Shown here in pieces: positions 1-11,139 of a stretch of 64,000 nt of DNA (its first letter is position 1; every line of letters begins with the position of its first letter). Origin of the DNA: Streptomyces phaeofaciens (lineage in GTDB: Bacteria; Actinomycetota; Actinomycetes; Streptomycetales; Streptomycetaceae); NCBI RefSeq assembly GCF_014648915.1, contig NZ_BMSA01000016.1, positions 162,781-226,780 on the forward strand, read 5' to 3'. A program made the translations under genes and the position numbers. A model generated the notes under the pieces. That model saw nothing but the letters and a program-made list of their open reading frames with translations. It was not told the origin of the DNA and did not search any database.

Positions 1-534
1 CTGGGCCAGGACCGACGGGACCACCCGGACGTTGCGACCGCAGTCGCAGACGGCCTTGACGCGCACCCCGCCGCCGGAGGAGCCGTGGCGGGCCGCCGGA
101 CCGCGGAAGGTGCGGGTGGTGCTGTCGGCGGAGGTGGCCGCCGTGTGCGCCTTCAGGGCCCGCTGGAGGCGCTCGATCGTCGGACGGTAGCGGCGTTTGG
201 CCTCGGGGTTGAGCGTGACCAGGGAGAAACCGCTGCTCGGGTGCGGTTCCTCCGGGTGGTCCAGGCCCAGCTCCTCGGCGATCGCGAGGAATCTGCGGTT
301 GTGGTATCGGCCGGCGCGGGAGGTGTCGCGGACGCCGCGGGAGGCGGCGATGCCATGGACTGCCTCATGGAGCAGTCGCTCGAAGGAGAGCTCGTGACCG
401 CAGGCGGACGACGACTCCCCGATCAGGGACTCTGGCGCGGCAAGGTCCGGCAGCTCGGGGTGGTACCGCTGAATATCGGCCCACGCCTGTGCCAGCTCTG
501 CGGCGAGAACAGGTGGTGTCTGTGTCGTGCTCAC
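1..534 (-). CDS. SprT-like zinc metalloprotease domain protein (3' end missing)
   Basis: Translating the minus strand from a GTG at 534 gives an uninterrupted frame of 178 codons to the window edge. It contains an HExxH motif (HEAVH, about residues 65-69), a downstream GRYHNRRF segment that could supply the third zinc ligand, and at the visible end a CDC-type half of a zinc ribbon. That order (HExxH, His, C-terminal zinc ribbon) is the layout of SprT-like proteins, which include DNA-protein crosslink proteases and many uncharacterised proteins of actinobacterial mobile elements. No Shine-Dalgarno is visible before the GTG, and the upstream 40 bases are unusually AT-rich for this genome, so the start is uncertain. 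The substrate cannot be inferred. The C-terminus lies beyond base 1. Confidence 0.6.
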   Translation of the reverse strand, partial: MSTTQTPPVLAAELAQAWADIQRYHPELPDLAAPESLIGESSSACGHELSFERLLHEAVHGIAASRGVRDTSRAGRYHNRRFLAIAEELGLDHPEEPHPSSGFSLVTLNPEAKRRYRPTIERLQRALKAHTAATSADSTTRTFRGPAARHGSSGGGVRVKAVCDCGRNVRVVPSVLAQ

Positions 535-794
535 GTAATGACAACGAGCGGGGGTGCCCCTGTGTTCCTATTCCGGGCCATCCCAAATAATTTGCACGTA
601 CCCGTCAGTTGCCGCTGATGCGTGGAGACGAGGGCGGGTGCGCTGATCTGCGGAGAAGCCTCACAGCTCATCCCAAGCTGGTGCGTAGTCCCACGTACGC
701 CCCGGCGCGTAGACGATGTCCGCGCGCCGGGGTAGGGAAGTTCGGCAGAGGCGCAAGAGGTGTTTCGGTCGCTCTCTCGGCGGAGGGCCCCGCC

Positions 795-2210
795 TCAGTA
801 AGCGCGCGCGACGATCGCGACGTTACCGGGCGCGTCCCCGTCGTCCGGCACCGACCCGTCCTCGGCGACCAGACACCGTACGGTCACGGAATGCTCGGCC
901 AGCGCGGCCTCGCCCGCCACGCCGAGGGTCGCCCACGGAATGCGCGCCCAGCCGCCGGCGACGGCCGCCTCGACGGCCTCGTCGAACGTGGACACGTCCG
1001 TCGTACGGGACTCCCGGCGCTCGCGGGACTGCCGCAGCAGCAGCGCCTGGTCCTCCTCGAGGATGCCCGGCAGCAGGTCCACCAGCGTGTCGAGCGGCAT
1101 CGGCTCCTTGCCTCCCGGGATCCGGCGGGCCAGCATCGCCGTGCCGTTCTCCAGGTCACGGGGCCCGATCTCGATGCGCACGGGCACGCCCTTGAGCTCC
1201 CAGTCGACGGCGCGCCGCCCGAAGGGCACGTCGGTGCGGTCGTCGACCTGGACGCGGACACCCGCCGCCTTCAGCCGGTCGCCCAGCTCGCGGACCTTGG
1301 CCAGAACCGCCTCGTCGCCCTTGATCGCGAGGACGACGGCCTGGATCTGCGCCAGCCGCGGCGGCACGCGCAGACCGTCGTCGTCGCCGTGCATCATCAC
1401 CAGGGCGCCGATCATGCGGGTCGTCGAGCCCCAGGAGGTCTGCCAGACCAGCTCCTGGGTGCCGTCCTTCGACAGGTACGAGGTGTTGAACGCCTTCGCG
1501 AAGTTCTGGCCCAGCTCATGGCTGGTGGCCATCTGGAGGGCCTTGCCGTCGCCCATCATCCCTTCGAGGGTGAGGGTGTTGACGGCTCCGGCGAACCGCT
1601 CCTTGACGGTCTTGCGGCCGGGGACGACGTCCATCGCGAGGACGTTCAGCATGAAGTCCTCGTAGACCTGGCGGTGGATGTGCGCGGCGAAGTCGCGGGC
1701 GTCCTCGTAGGTGGCGTGCGCGGTGTGCCCCTCCTGCCAGAGGAACTCGGAGGTGCGCAGGAACAGCCGGGGACGCAGTTCCCAACGGACCACGTTGGCC
1801 CACTGGTTGATGAGCAGGGGCAGATCGCGGTAGCTCTGCACCCACTTCGAGAAGTAGTCGTTGATGATCATCTCGGAGGTGGGGCGGACGACCGCGGGCT
1901 CCTCCAGTTCCTTGCCGCCGCCGTGCGTGACGACGGCCAGCTCCGGCGCGAAGCCCTCGACGTGGTCGGCCTCACGGGTGAGGTACGACTGCGGGATCAG
2001 CAGCGGGAAGTACGCGTTCTGGGTGCCCGTCTCCTTGATGCGGGCGTCCATCTCCGCCTGCATCCGCTCCCACAGCCCGTAGCCGTACGGTCGGATCACC
2101 ATCGTGCCGCGCACCGGACCGTTGTCGGCCAGTTCGGCCTTGCTGACCAGATCCTGGTACCAGCGCGGAAAGTCGACCGCGCGCGGGGTGAGAACGGGTG
2201 CCTTCGCCAT
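795..2210 (-). CDS. proS: Prolyl-tRNA synthetase, short archaeal/eukaryotic type
   Basis: Charges tRNA-Pro with proline in the cytoplasm. At 471 residues it matches the compact archaeal/eukaryotic-like ProRS class and lacks the editing-domain insertion of the usual bacterial enzyme (about 560-570 residues). Class II landmarks are visible: motif 2 around RWELRPRLFLRTSEFLWQEG and a motif 3 region GSTTRMIGALVMMHGDDDG, followed by an anticodon-binding domain with VRIEIGPRD. The ATG at 2210 (MAKAPVL) was chosen because conserved sequence begins there. A frame extending about 50 codons upstream looks non-coding. The gene is divergent from the methyltransferase with a 200-bp gap. Many Streptomyces also carry the long bacterial ProRS, so this may be an additional copy. 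That cannot be tested within this window. Confidence 0.93.
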   Translation of the reverse strand: MAKAPVLTPRAVDFPRWYQDLVSKAELADNGPVRGTMVIRPYGYGLWERMQAEMDARIKETGTQNAYFPLLIPQSYLTREADHVEGFAPELAVVTHGGGKELEEPAVVRPTSEMIINDYFSKWVQSYRDLPLLINQWANVVRWELRPRLFLRTSEFLWQEGHTAHATYEDARDFAAHIHRQVYEDFMLNVLAMDVVPGRKTVKERFAGAVNTLTLEGMMGDGKALQMATSHELGQNFAKAFNTSYLSKDGTQELVWQTSWGSTTRMIGALVMMHGDDDGLRVPPRLAQIQAVVLAIKGDEAVLAKVRELGDRLKAAGVRVQVDDRTDVPFGRRAVDWELKGVPVRIEIGPRDLENGTAMLARRIPGGKEPMPLDTLVDLLPGILEEDQALLLRQSRERRESRTTDVSTFDEAVEAAVAGGWARIPWATLGVAGEAALAEHSVTVRCLVAEDGSVPDDGDAPGNVAIVARAY

Positions 2211-2410
2211 GGCGCGATGGTACGGGCCCACGTTGCCGGAATGTGAATTCTCGCCACAGGCACATGCCGTCCACAAGCCGGGCTCCGCAACCCCTGGACG
2301 CGGCCGCAGACGGGGAGTTACCTGGCATACGGGGGCGGTGCGAGCGCACCGCACGGGGGCCACCTGATCGGGTACAGCGGCACACTCTCGGCGGATTGGG
2401 GCGCTTTTTC

Positions 2411-3268
2411 ATGACACCTGTGCTCGTGCGGCAGCACCTGCCTCACGCGGGGCCGGTGCCCCGCGCGGATCTGGGTGCACGCGCGCGTGACTGGTCCGAG
2501 ATCCAGGAACGGATGCTGGTTCCGCTCTACGAGGCGGTCTACGGGCGACTGGACGTGGGGTCCGGCACCCGGCTCCTCTCCCTCGGCTGCGGTTCCGGGC
2601 TCGCCCTGGTGATGGCGGCCTCCAGAGGCGCGGCCCTCACCGGTGTCGAGGCCTCCTCCCCCGCGCGGCTGGCCCTCGCACGCGAGCGGCTGCTCCGGGA
2701 GACCTGGGGGGCGCAGACGCGTGCGGACATCCGGCTCACCGACCGGCTGCCCGCGGAGCCGGCCGGCGCGCGGACGCCCGCGTACACCCTGGTGACCGCC
2801 TTCGAGCCGATCGGGCGCGTGGCGGGCGACGCGGAGGAACTGGCCGAACTGCTGACGGCCGCGACACCGCTCGCCCGGCGCGGCGCGCCCGTGGTGCTCG
2901 TCGGCTGGGGTCCGCCCGAGCGCTGCGCCACCTCGGCGGTGCTGCGGGTCGCGGCCCGGCTGGCGGACCAGGACCGCGGCACGGTCCGGCTGCGGCCCGC
3001 GCTCCGCGACGACCTGGAGGACGTCGCCCGGCGGACCGGGCTGCGGCCCGACGGCTCGGGGCGGGTGGCCTGCCCGTTCGGGTACGCCGACGTGGACAGC
3101 GCCCTCAAGGGCCTGCTCTCCACGGGCCTGTTCGACGCGGCGGTCGCGGCGACGGACCAGGCACAGGTCGAGAAGGAGATGACGGAGGCGCTCCACCCGT
3201 ACCGGCGGGCGGACGGCACGGTGTGGATGCCGAACGTGTTCCGGTACCTGATCGCCCGGACCCGCTGA
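2411..3268 (+). CDS. SAM-dependent class I methyltransferase
   Basis: A 285-residue protein with a class I SAM-binding motif, LLSLGCGSGLAL, near residues 53-64, followed by an acidic loop-2 residue in TGVEASSPA. This is the Rossmann-fold layout of small-molecule methyltransferases. The substrate is not evident. The C-terminal half (YRRADGTVWMPNVFRYLIA) resembles uncharacterised actinobacterial methyltransferase-like proteins. The ATG at 2411 follows 'gcgctttttc', without a clear Shine-Dalgarno. Translation could begin upstream, but the conserved part starts here. The gene converges on ftsH with only 21 bp between stop codons and no obvious hairpin. Confidence 0.75.
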   Translation: MTPVLVRQHLPHAGPVPRADLGARARDWSEIQERMLVPLYEAVYGRLDVGSGTRLLSLGCGSGLALVMAASRGAALTGVEASSPARLALARERLLRETWGAQTRADIRLTDRLPAEPAGARTPAYTLVTAFEPIGRVAGDAEELAELLTAATPLARRGAPVVLVGWGPPERCATSAVLRVAARLADQDRGTVRLRPALRDDLEDVARRTGLRPDGSGRVACPFGYADVDSALKGLLSTGLFDAAVAATDQAQVEKEMTEALHPYRRADGTVWMPNVFRYLIARTR

Positions 3269-3289
3269 GCGCGGGCTCTCCGGGCGGGG

Positions 3290-5224
<1,935 letters not shown>

Positions 5225-5264
5225 ATCTGGACGTTACGGCACTCAACGGGCCTCGGCACGTGCT

Positions 5265-5297
5265 GAGGGCGCCCTCCCGCGTGGGGAGGGCGCCCTC
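5265..5297 (-). terminator. Intrinsic hairpin between ftsH and ffh
   Basis: A 14-bp inverted repeat (gagggcgccctccc and its complement) with a 5-base loop, 23 bases beyond the ffh stop on the minus strand and just upstream of the ftsH start. There is no T-run, as is usual for Streptomyces. It probably ends the ffh transcript and insulates ftsH. Confidence 0.7.
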
Positions 5298-5320
5298 GGC
5301 GACCTGGACGGCAGGGGCCG

Positions 5321-6871
5321 TCAGCCCATGAACTTCTTGAACTCGTCGGGCAGCTCGAAGTCCTGGCCGCCCTGTTGCGGCAGACCGAACGCGTTGCCGC
5401 CCTGGGCCTGGGCCTCGCGGCGCTGGGCCTCCTCCAGCTCCTGCTGCTTGCGCTTCATCGGGTTGCCGGAGCGCTGCTTGCCCTTGGCCTGCTTCGGCTG
5501 CTTCTTCTGCCGGCCGGGGCCGCCGCCCATGCCCGGGATCCCCGGCATGCCGGGCATGCCGCCGCCCTGGGCCATGCGGGACATCATCTTGCGGGCCTCG
5601 AAGAACCGCTCGACCAGGCCCTTCACGGCGCTGACCTCGACGCCGGAGCCCTTGGCGATACGGGAGCGGCGGGAGCCGTTGATGATCGTCGGGTCCTGGC
5701 GCTCGCCCGGGGTCATCGACTTGATGATCGCGGCCGTGCGGTCGACGTCACGCTCGTCGAGGTTGGCGATCTGGTCCTTGATCTGCCCCATGCCGGGCAG
5801 CATGCCGAGCAGCTTGCTGATGCTGCCCATCTTGCGGACCTGCTCCATCTGGGCCAGGAAGTCGTCCAGGGTGAAGTCCTGGCCCTTCTTGGACGCCAGC
5901 TTGGAGGCCATCTTCTCGGCCTCTTCCTGACTGAACGTCTTCTCCGCCTGCTCGATCAGGGTGAGCAGGTCACCCATGTCGAGGATGCGGGAGGCCATCC
6001 GGTCCGGGTGGAAGGCGTCGAACTCGTCGAGCTTCTCGCCGTTCGAGGCGAACATGATCGGCTTGCCGGTGATCTGCCGGATCGACAGGGCGGCACCACC
6101 GCGGGCGTCGCCGTCGAGCTTGGAGAGCACCACGCCGTCGAAGCCGACGCCGTCACGGAAGGCCTCGGCGGTGTTGACGGCGTCCTGGCCGATCATCGCG
6201 TCGACGACGAAGAGGATCTCGTCGGGCGAGACGGCGTCGCGGATGTCCGCGGCCTGCTGCATCAGCTCGGCGTCGATGCCGAGACGGCCGGCGGTGTCGA
6301 CGATCACAATGTCGTGGACCCGCGACTTGGCGAACTCGACGGAGTCCTTGGCGACCTGGACCGGGTCGCCGACGCCGTTGCCCGGCTGCGGGGCGTAGAC
6401 GGCGACACCGGCGCGCTCGGCGACCACGCTGAGCTGGTTGACGGCGTTGGGGCGCTGGAGGTCGCAGGCGACGAGCAGCGGCGAGTGGCCCTGCTCCTTC
6501 AGCCAGCGGCCGAGCTTGCCCGCGAGGGTGGTCTTACCGGCACCCTGGAGACCGGCCAGCATGATCACGGTGGGCGGCTGCTTGGCGAAGCGCAGCCGTC
6601 GGGTCTCGCCACCGAGGATGGTGACGAGCTCGTCGTTGACGATCTTCAGGACCTGCTGGGCGGGGTTCAGCGCCTTGGAGACCTCGGCGCCCATCGCCCG
6701 CTCCTTGACGTTCTTGATGAACGTCCGGACGACCGGCAGGGCCACGTCGGCCTCGAGGAGGGCGATGCGGATCTCGCGCGCCGTGGCGTCGATGTCCGCT
6801 TCGCTCAAGCGCCCCTTGCCGCGCAAGTTCTTGAAGGTCGCTGAAAGGCGATCGGAGAGAGTATCGAACAC
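5321..6871 (-). CDS. ffh: Signal recognition particle protein Ffh
   Basis: GTPase subunit of the bacterial SRP, which binds signal sequences of nascent membrane and secreted proteins with SRP RNA and delivers them to FtsY. The 516-residue protein has the NG domain (P-loop GLQGAGKTT at about 107-115, DTAGRLG, and a KLDGDARGG region) and a C-terminal M domain rich in Met, Gly and Pro (repeated PGMPG-type segments), ending with DEFKKFMG. The GTG at 6871 (VFDTLSDRL) was chosen because it aligns with the standard Ffh N-terminus. The frame stays open for 25 codons upstream without family similarity. Its receptor gene ftsY lies about 8 kb away in this window. No SRP RNA gene was recognised nearby. 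Confidence 0.97.
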   Translation of the reverse strand: MFDTLSDRLSATFKNLRGKGRLSEADIDATAREIRIALLEADVALPVVRTFIKNVKERAMGAEVSKALNPAQQVLKIVNDELVTILGGETRRLRFAKQPPTVIMLAGLQGAGKTTLAGKLGRWLKEQGHSPLLVACDLQRPNAVNQLSVVAERAGVAVYAPQPGNGVGDPVQVAKDSVEFAKSRVHDIVIVDTAGRLGIDAELMQQAADIRDAVSPDEILFVVDAMIGQDAVNTAEAFRDGVGFDGVVLSKLDGDARGGAALSIRQITGKPIMFASNGEKLDEFDAFHPDRMASRILDMGDLLTLIEQAEKTFSQEEAEKMASKLASKKGQDFTLDDFLAQMEQVRKMGSISKLLGMLPGMGQIKDQIANLDERDVDRTAAIIKSMTPGERQDPTIINGSRRSRIAKGSGVEVSAVKGLVERFFEARKMMSRMAQGGGMPGMPGIPGMGGGPGRQKKQPKQAKGKQRSGNPMKRKQQELEEAQRREAQAQGGNAFGLPQQGGQDFELPDEFKKFMG

Positions 6872-6986
6872 GGCGGCGTCGGTCCTCGGGGTCGGGGGCG
6901 GTATGAGCGTCTTCCAGAGTATCCCGACGGGCGCGGACCGGGTCACGGTCGGTCCGGAATCGGCCCGCTCCCGCCGGATGCCGGGC

Positions 6987-9434
6987 TCAGCCCCGCAGGG
7001 TCTCCTCCAGCTTGCGCGCGACGGCCGCCGCCTCGTCGGCCGGCAGCGGCGTGCCCGGCGCGCCCGTGACGTAGAACGCGTCGACGGCGTTGGCGCCGAG
7101 TGTCGAGACGTGCATGCTGCGCACCCGCACCCCCGCGTCGTCCAGCGCCGAGCCGATCCGGAACAGCAGGGCGGGCGCGTCCTGCGCCCGGACCTCGATG
7201 ACCGTGGCGTGCCGGGAGGCCGCCGGGGCGACCGTCACCCGGGCGGCCGGCGCGATCACGCCGCGCCGCCTGGGGTAGGCCGCGTCCCGTTCCGCGAGCC
7301 GTCCGGCGATGTCCAGGGAGCCGTCGAGGGCCCGGACGAGGTCGGCGCGCAGCCGGGCGGCCTGGGGCAGCGAGCCGTACTCGGCGGCGACCCGCCAGTT
7401 CAGCAGCAGCACGGAGCCCTCGACGCCGTCCGGCAGGTCCAGGGCGCGCAGCTCGGCGGTGCGCACGGTCAGCCGGTGCATGGCCAGCACACCGGCCACC
7501 GCGGGCAGCACGCCCTCCTGGTCGGGTACGGCGATGAGCAGTTCCACGCCGAGCGGCTCGGGGTCGCCGGACGGCTGCTCCTCCGTGGGCGGCTCGGTCT
7601 GCGCGCGCAGCGCGAGCACCGGGCTGCCGGTGGCGACGGCCTCGATCGCGAGCCGTTCCTGCTCGGCGGTGGGTGCCACGGCGGCGGGCTCGTCGGGCTC
7701 GTCCCCGGCGAGGACCGCAGCGACCCGCTTGACCAGGTCCGCCACGAGCGAACCTCGCCAGGAGGACCAGGCGGCGGGCCCGGTGGCCAGCGCGTCCGCC
7801 TCGGTGAGCGCGTGCAGCAGCTCCAGGGTGCCCGGCGAGCCGACCGCCTCGGCGACCGAGCGCACGGTGGCCGGGTCCTCCAAATCACGCCGGGTGGCCG
7901 TCTCGACGAGCAGCAGGTGATGGCGTACGAGGGTGGAGAGGACGGCGACGTCCGCGCGGTCGAAGCCGATGCGGGCGGCGACGTCCTTGGCGATGATCTC
8001 GCCGGCCACGGAGTGGTCGCCGGGCCAGCCCTTGCCGATGTCGTGCAGCAGCGCGGCGACCAGCAGGAGGTCGGGGCGGCTGACGCGGCGGGTGAACTCG
8101 GAGGCGCGCACGGCGGTCTCGATGAGGTGCCGGTCGACGGTCCAGATGTGCACGGCGTTGCGCTGCGGCCGGCAGCGCACCCGCTCCCAGTCGGGCAGCA
8201 GGCGCGTGATCAGGCCCTCGGCCTCCAGGGCCTCCCAGACCTCGATGGTGGGCCGGCCGGAGCCGAGCAGGGTGACGAGCTGTTCGCGGGCCTCGGCGGG
8301 CCAGGGGGTGGGCAGCGGGCGCACGGTGGTGGCCAGGCGCCGGACGGCGTGCAGGGAGAGCGGGAGGCCGGCCTGGGCGGCGGCGGCCGCGGCACGCAGC
8401 GGCAGCACGGGGTCGCGTTCGGGGCGCGCGGCGCGGGCGAGGACGACCTCGCCGTCCTGTTCCACGACGCCCTCGGCCAGCGGGGAGCGCTCGGTGACGG
8501 GTTTGCCGCCGCCGAGCATGGCGCGCAGCCGGGGCCGCACGGCGCGCGAGCGCAGCACCCGCCCCACCTCACGCCAGGTGACATCGCTGGCGTACGCGAT
8601 GACCCGCGCCGCCTCGTACACCTGGCGCAGCAGGGTGTCGGCGTCGAGCAGGCCCAGCTCGGCGGCGACCTGGTCCTGTTCCTGGAGGGCGAGCCGGTCG
8701 GTGGCGCGCCCGGTGGCGAGGTGGAGGGCGTCGCGGACGTCGAGGAGACGGCGGCGGGCGTCGTCGAGACCCTCGCGCGGGGCGTCGGCCAGCCAGGAGG
8801 CGGCGACGGCGCGCAGGGCGGTCGCGTCCCGCAGGCCGCCGCGGGCCTCCTTGAGGTCGGGTTCCAGCAGGTACTGGAGTTCGCCCTGGCGTTCGGCGCG
8901 CTCCGCGCACAGCTCCTGGAGTTCGGGGAGGCGCTTGGGCGCCTGGTTGCGCCAGTCGGCGAGGACGGAGGTGCGCAGGCCCGAGGTGAGGCCGAGGTCG
9001 CCGGCGAGATGGCGGGCGTCCAGCAGGCCGAGCTGGACCTTCAGGTCCTCGGCGGCCGTCTTCCGGGCCTCCGCCGGGGTGCGCACCGAGTGGTCGAGGG
9101 CGAGGCCGAGGTCCCAGACGGGGTACCAGAGGCGGTCGGCGAGGGCGGCGACGGCCTTGCCGTCACTGCCGTCGTGCAGGAGCAGCAGGTCGAGGTCGCT
9201 GCGCGGGGACAGTTCGCCCCGGCCGTACCCTCCGACGGCGACCAGGGAGACGCCCTTCAGCTCCTCCGTGCCCGCGGTGAACAGCCCGGCCAGCCATTCG
9301 TCGGTCAGTTCGGAGAGGGCCGAACGGCGCGGCGGCCCGGACCGCGCCCCCTCGGTGAGGAGGCGCAGCCGGGCCGCCGCGTAGCCGCTGGGTCCCGAGT
9401 CCTCTGCATCGTGCCGCACGTCCGTACTCGTCAC
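6987..9434 (-). CDS. glnD: PII nucleotidyltransferase GlnD
   Basis: Bifunctional enzyme that modifies and demodifies the PII protein in response to glutamine. In Streptomyces the modification of GlnK is adenylylation rather than uridylylation. The 815 residues show an N-terminal nucleotidyltransferase core (GGYGRGELSPRSDLDLLL), a central HD phosphohydrolase (ALLHDIGKG), and two C-terminal ACT domains, the last beginning VIEVRAQDAPALL. The GTG at 9434 has an AGGAG sequence 9 bases upstream. It is the last gene of amtB-glnK-glnD, 26 bp downstream of glnK, so its expression should follow the GlnR-type control of amtB. Length and domain order are normal. Confidence 0.95.
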   Translation of the reverse strand: MTSTDVRHDAEDSGPSGYAAARLRLLTEGARSGPPRRSALSELTDEWLAGLFTAGTEELKGVSLVAVGGYGRGELSPRSDLDLLLLHDGSDGKAVAALADRLWYPVWDLGLALDHSVRTPAEARKTAAEDLKVQLGLLDARHLAGDLGLTSGLRTSVLADWRNQAPKRLPELQELCAERAERQGELQYLLEPDLKEARGGLRDATALRAVAASWLADAPREGLDDARRRLLDVRDALHLATGRATDRLALQEQDQVAAELGLLDADTLLRQVYEAARVIAYASDVTWREVGRVLRSRAVRPRLRAMLGGGKPVTERSPLAEGVVEQDGEVVLARAARPERDPVLPLRAAAAAAQAGLPLSLHAVRRLATTVRPLPTPWPAEAREQLVTLLGSGRPTIEVWEALEAEGLITRLLPDWERVRCRPQRNAVHIWTVDRHLIETAVRASEFTRRVSRPDLLLVAALLHDIGKGWPGDHSVAGEIIAKDVAARIGFDRADVAVLSTLVRHHLLLVETATRRDLEDPATVRSVAEAVGSPGTLELLHALTEADALATGPAAWSSWRGSLVADLVKRVAAVLAGDEPDEPAAVAPTAEQERLAIEAVATGSPVLALRAQTEPPTEEQPSGDPEPLGVELLIAVPDQEGVLPAVAGVLAMHRLTVRTAELRALDLPDGVEGSVLLLNWRVAAEYGSLPQAARLRADLVRALDGSLDIAGRLAERDAAYPRRRGVIAPAARVTVAPAASRHATVIEVRAQDAPALLFRIGSALDDAGVRVRSMHVSTLGANAVDAFYVTGAPGTPLPADEAAAVARKLEETLRG

Positions 9435-9460
9435 CCAGCGACTCCTGTTCTGTTCTGCGG

Positions 9461-9799
9461 TCAGAGCGCGTCCGGACCGCGCTCGCCGGTGCGGACCCGC
9501 ACGGCCGTCTCGACCGGGAGGGACCAGACCTTGCCGTCACCGATCTTGCCGGTTCGGGCCGCCTTGACGATGACGTCGATCAGCTGCTCGGCGTCGTCGT
9601 CCTCGGCCAGGACCTCGATACGGATCTTGGGTACCAGGTCGACCGTGTACTCGGCACCGCGGTAGACCTCGGTGTGTCCCCGCTGACGACCGTAGCCGCT
9701 GGCCTCCGTGACCGTCAGGCCGTGGACGCCGAAGGCCTGGAGGGCTTCCTTGATCTCGTCGAGCCGGTGGGGCTTGACGACGGCGGTGATGAGCTTCAT
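9461..9799 (-). CDS. glnK: PII nitrogen regulatory protein GlnK
   Basis: A 112-residue trimeric PII signal protein that binds ATP/ADP and 2-oxoglutarate and gates AmtB. The sequence has the T-loop GRQRGHTEVYRGAEY with Tyr-51, the residue modified by GlnD (Tyr-46 is also present), and the C-terminal PII signature around TGKIGDGKVW. Its ATG overlaps the amtB stop codon (ATGA), so translation is coupled to the transporter. This fits a stoichiometric AmtB-GlnK regulatory pair. glnD follows directly. Confidence 0.97.
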   Translation of the reverse strand: MKLITAVVKPHRLDEIKEALQAFGVHGLTVTEASGYGRQRGHTEVYRGAEYTVDLVPKIRIEVLAEDDDAEQLIDVIVKAARTGKIGDGKVWSLPVETAVRVRTGERGPDAL

Positions 9800-11139
9800 G
9801 CGTCCACCTTCTTGCTCTCGGCGCCCGCGACTCCGGCGGCCGGGACGGCGGTCCGGGCGGCACCGCCACCGGCGCCGCTGAAGTCGTATGCGGTCTCGGC
9901 GTGCTCGGCCTGGTCGATGCCGGCCACCTCGTCGTCCTCGGAGACCCGCATGCCGATGGTCTTGTCGAGGAGGAAGGCGAGGATCGCGGAGACCACCAGG
10001 GAGTAGCCGAGGACCGCGAAGACGCCGGCGCACTGCTTCCAGAACTGGTCGAGGCCGCCGCCGTAGAAGAGGCCCTCGACGTCGGACTGGCCCTTGCCGC
10101 TGGCGAAGAGGCCGATCAGCAGGGAGCCGACGACACCGCCGACCAGGTGGACGCCGACGACGTCGAGCGAGTCGTCGTAGCCGAACTTGTACTTCAGGCC
10201 GACGGCCATGGCGCACAGGACACCGGCGATGGCGCCGACGGCGATCGCGCCGAGCGGGGAGACCGCACCACCGGACGGGGTGATGGCGACCAGACCGGCG
10301 ACCGCGCCGGAGGCGGCGCCCAGCGTGGTGAACGCGCCGTGGCGGATCTTCTCGTAGACGAGCCAGGCCAGCATGGCGGCGGCGGTGGCGACCTGCGTGT
10401 TGACGAACATCAGCGCGCCGACGCCGTCGTCGTTGCCGAGCCACGAGCCGGCGTTGAAGCCGAACCAGCCGAACCACAGCAGACCGGCGCCGAGCATGAC
10501 CAGCGGGAGGCTGTGCGGGCGCATCGGGTCCTTCTTGAAGCCGACGCGCTTGCCGATGACCAGGATCACGCCGAGGGCCGCGGCACCGGCGTTGATGTGG
10601 ACCGCCGTACCACCGGCGAAGTCGATGACGCCCAGCTCGAAGGCCCAGCCGCCGGCGCCCCAGACCCAGTGCGCGACCGGGAAGTAGACGACGGTGGCCC
10701 ACAGGGTGATGAACAGCGCCCAGGCCGAGAACTTCACGCGGTCGGCCAGTGCACCGCTTATCAGGGCGGGGGTGATGATCGCGAACATCAGCTGGAAGAC
10801 CATGAACACGAAGACCGGGATGGTGTAGCCGTCCCAGAGTTCCGTGAGGCCGATGTTGCTGAGCCCGACCCAGTCGGAGTTCCAGCCGATGACACTGCCG
10901 GAGTCGGTACCGAACGCGAGGGAGAACCCGTACAGCACCCACAGGATCGTGACGATGCCCAGACTGATGAAACTCATCATCAGCATGTTCAGGGTGCTCT
11001 TGACGCGGACCATGCCTCCGTAGAAGAAGGCCAGGCCCGGTGTCATGAGCATCACCAGGGCGGAACAGATGAGCATGAAGCCTGTGTTCGCGGACGACAG
11101 CGTGGGTGCGTCCGCCGCAAGCGTGATGGCTGCTGCCAT
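9796..11139 (-). CDS. amtB: Ammonium transporter AmtB
   Basis: Trimeric inner-membrane ammonium channel of 447 residues with about eleven transmembrane helices. Family motifs include TPGLAFFYGGMV near residues 32-43 and the conserved ALISGALADRVKF and DFAGGTAVHINAGAAAL stretches. The cytoplasmic tail is Ala/Gly-rich and ends ESKKVDA. The ATG at 11139 (MAAAITLAADAP) is chosen over an in-frame upstream ATG because the N-terminal membrane segment begins soon after. It is first gene of the nitrogen operon. A GlnR-box-like arrangement lies 100-137 bp upstream, consistent with induction by nitrogen limitation. Confidence 0.96.
   Translation of the reverse strand: MAAAITLAADAPTLSSANTGFMLICSALVMLMTPGLAFFYGGMVRVKSTLNMLMMSFISLGIVTILWVLYGFSLAFGTDSGSVIGWNSDWVGLSNIGLTELWDGYTIPVFVFMVFQLMFAIITPALISGALADRVKFSAWALFITLWATVVYFPVAHWVWGAGGWAFELGVIDFAGGTAVHINAGAAALGVILVIGKRVGFKKDPMRPHSLPLVMLGAGLLWFGWFGFNAGSWLGNDDGVGALMFVNTQVATAAAMLAWLVYEKIRHGAFTTLGAASGAVAGLVAITPSGGAVSPLGAIAVGAIAGVLCAMAVGLKYKFGYDDSLDVVGVHLVGGVVGSLLIGLFASGKGQSDVEGLFYGGGLDQFWKQCAGVFAVLGYSLVVSAILAFLLDKTIGMRVSEDDEVAGIDQAEHAETAYDFSGAGGGAARTAVPAAGVAGAESKKVDA

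Noticed and set aside
5321..6871. SRP RNA (ffs) gene near ffh
   Set aside because: No sequence with the conserved SRP Alu/S-domain helix 8 was recognised in the neighbouring gaps.
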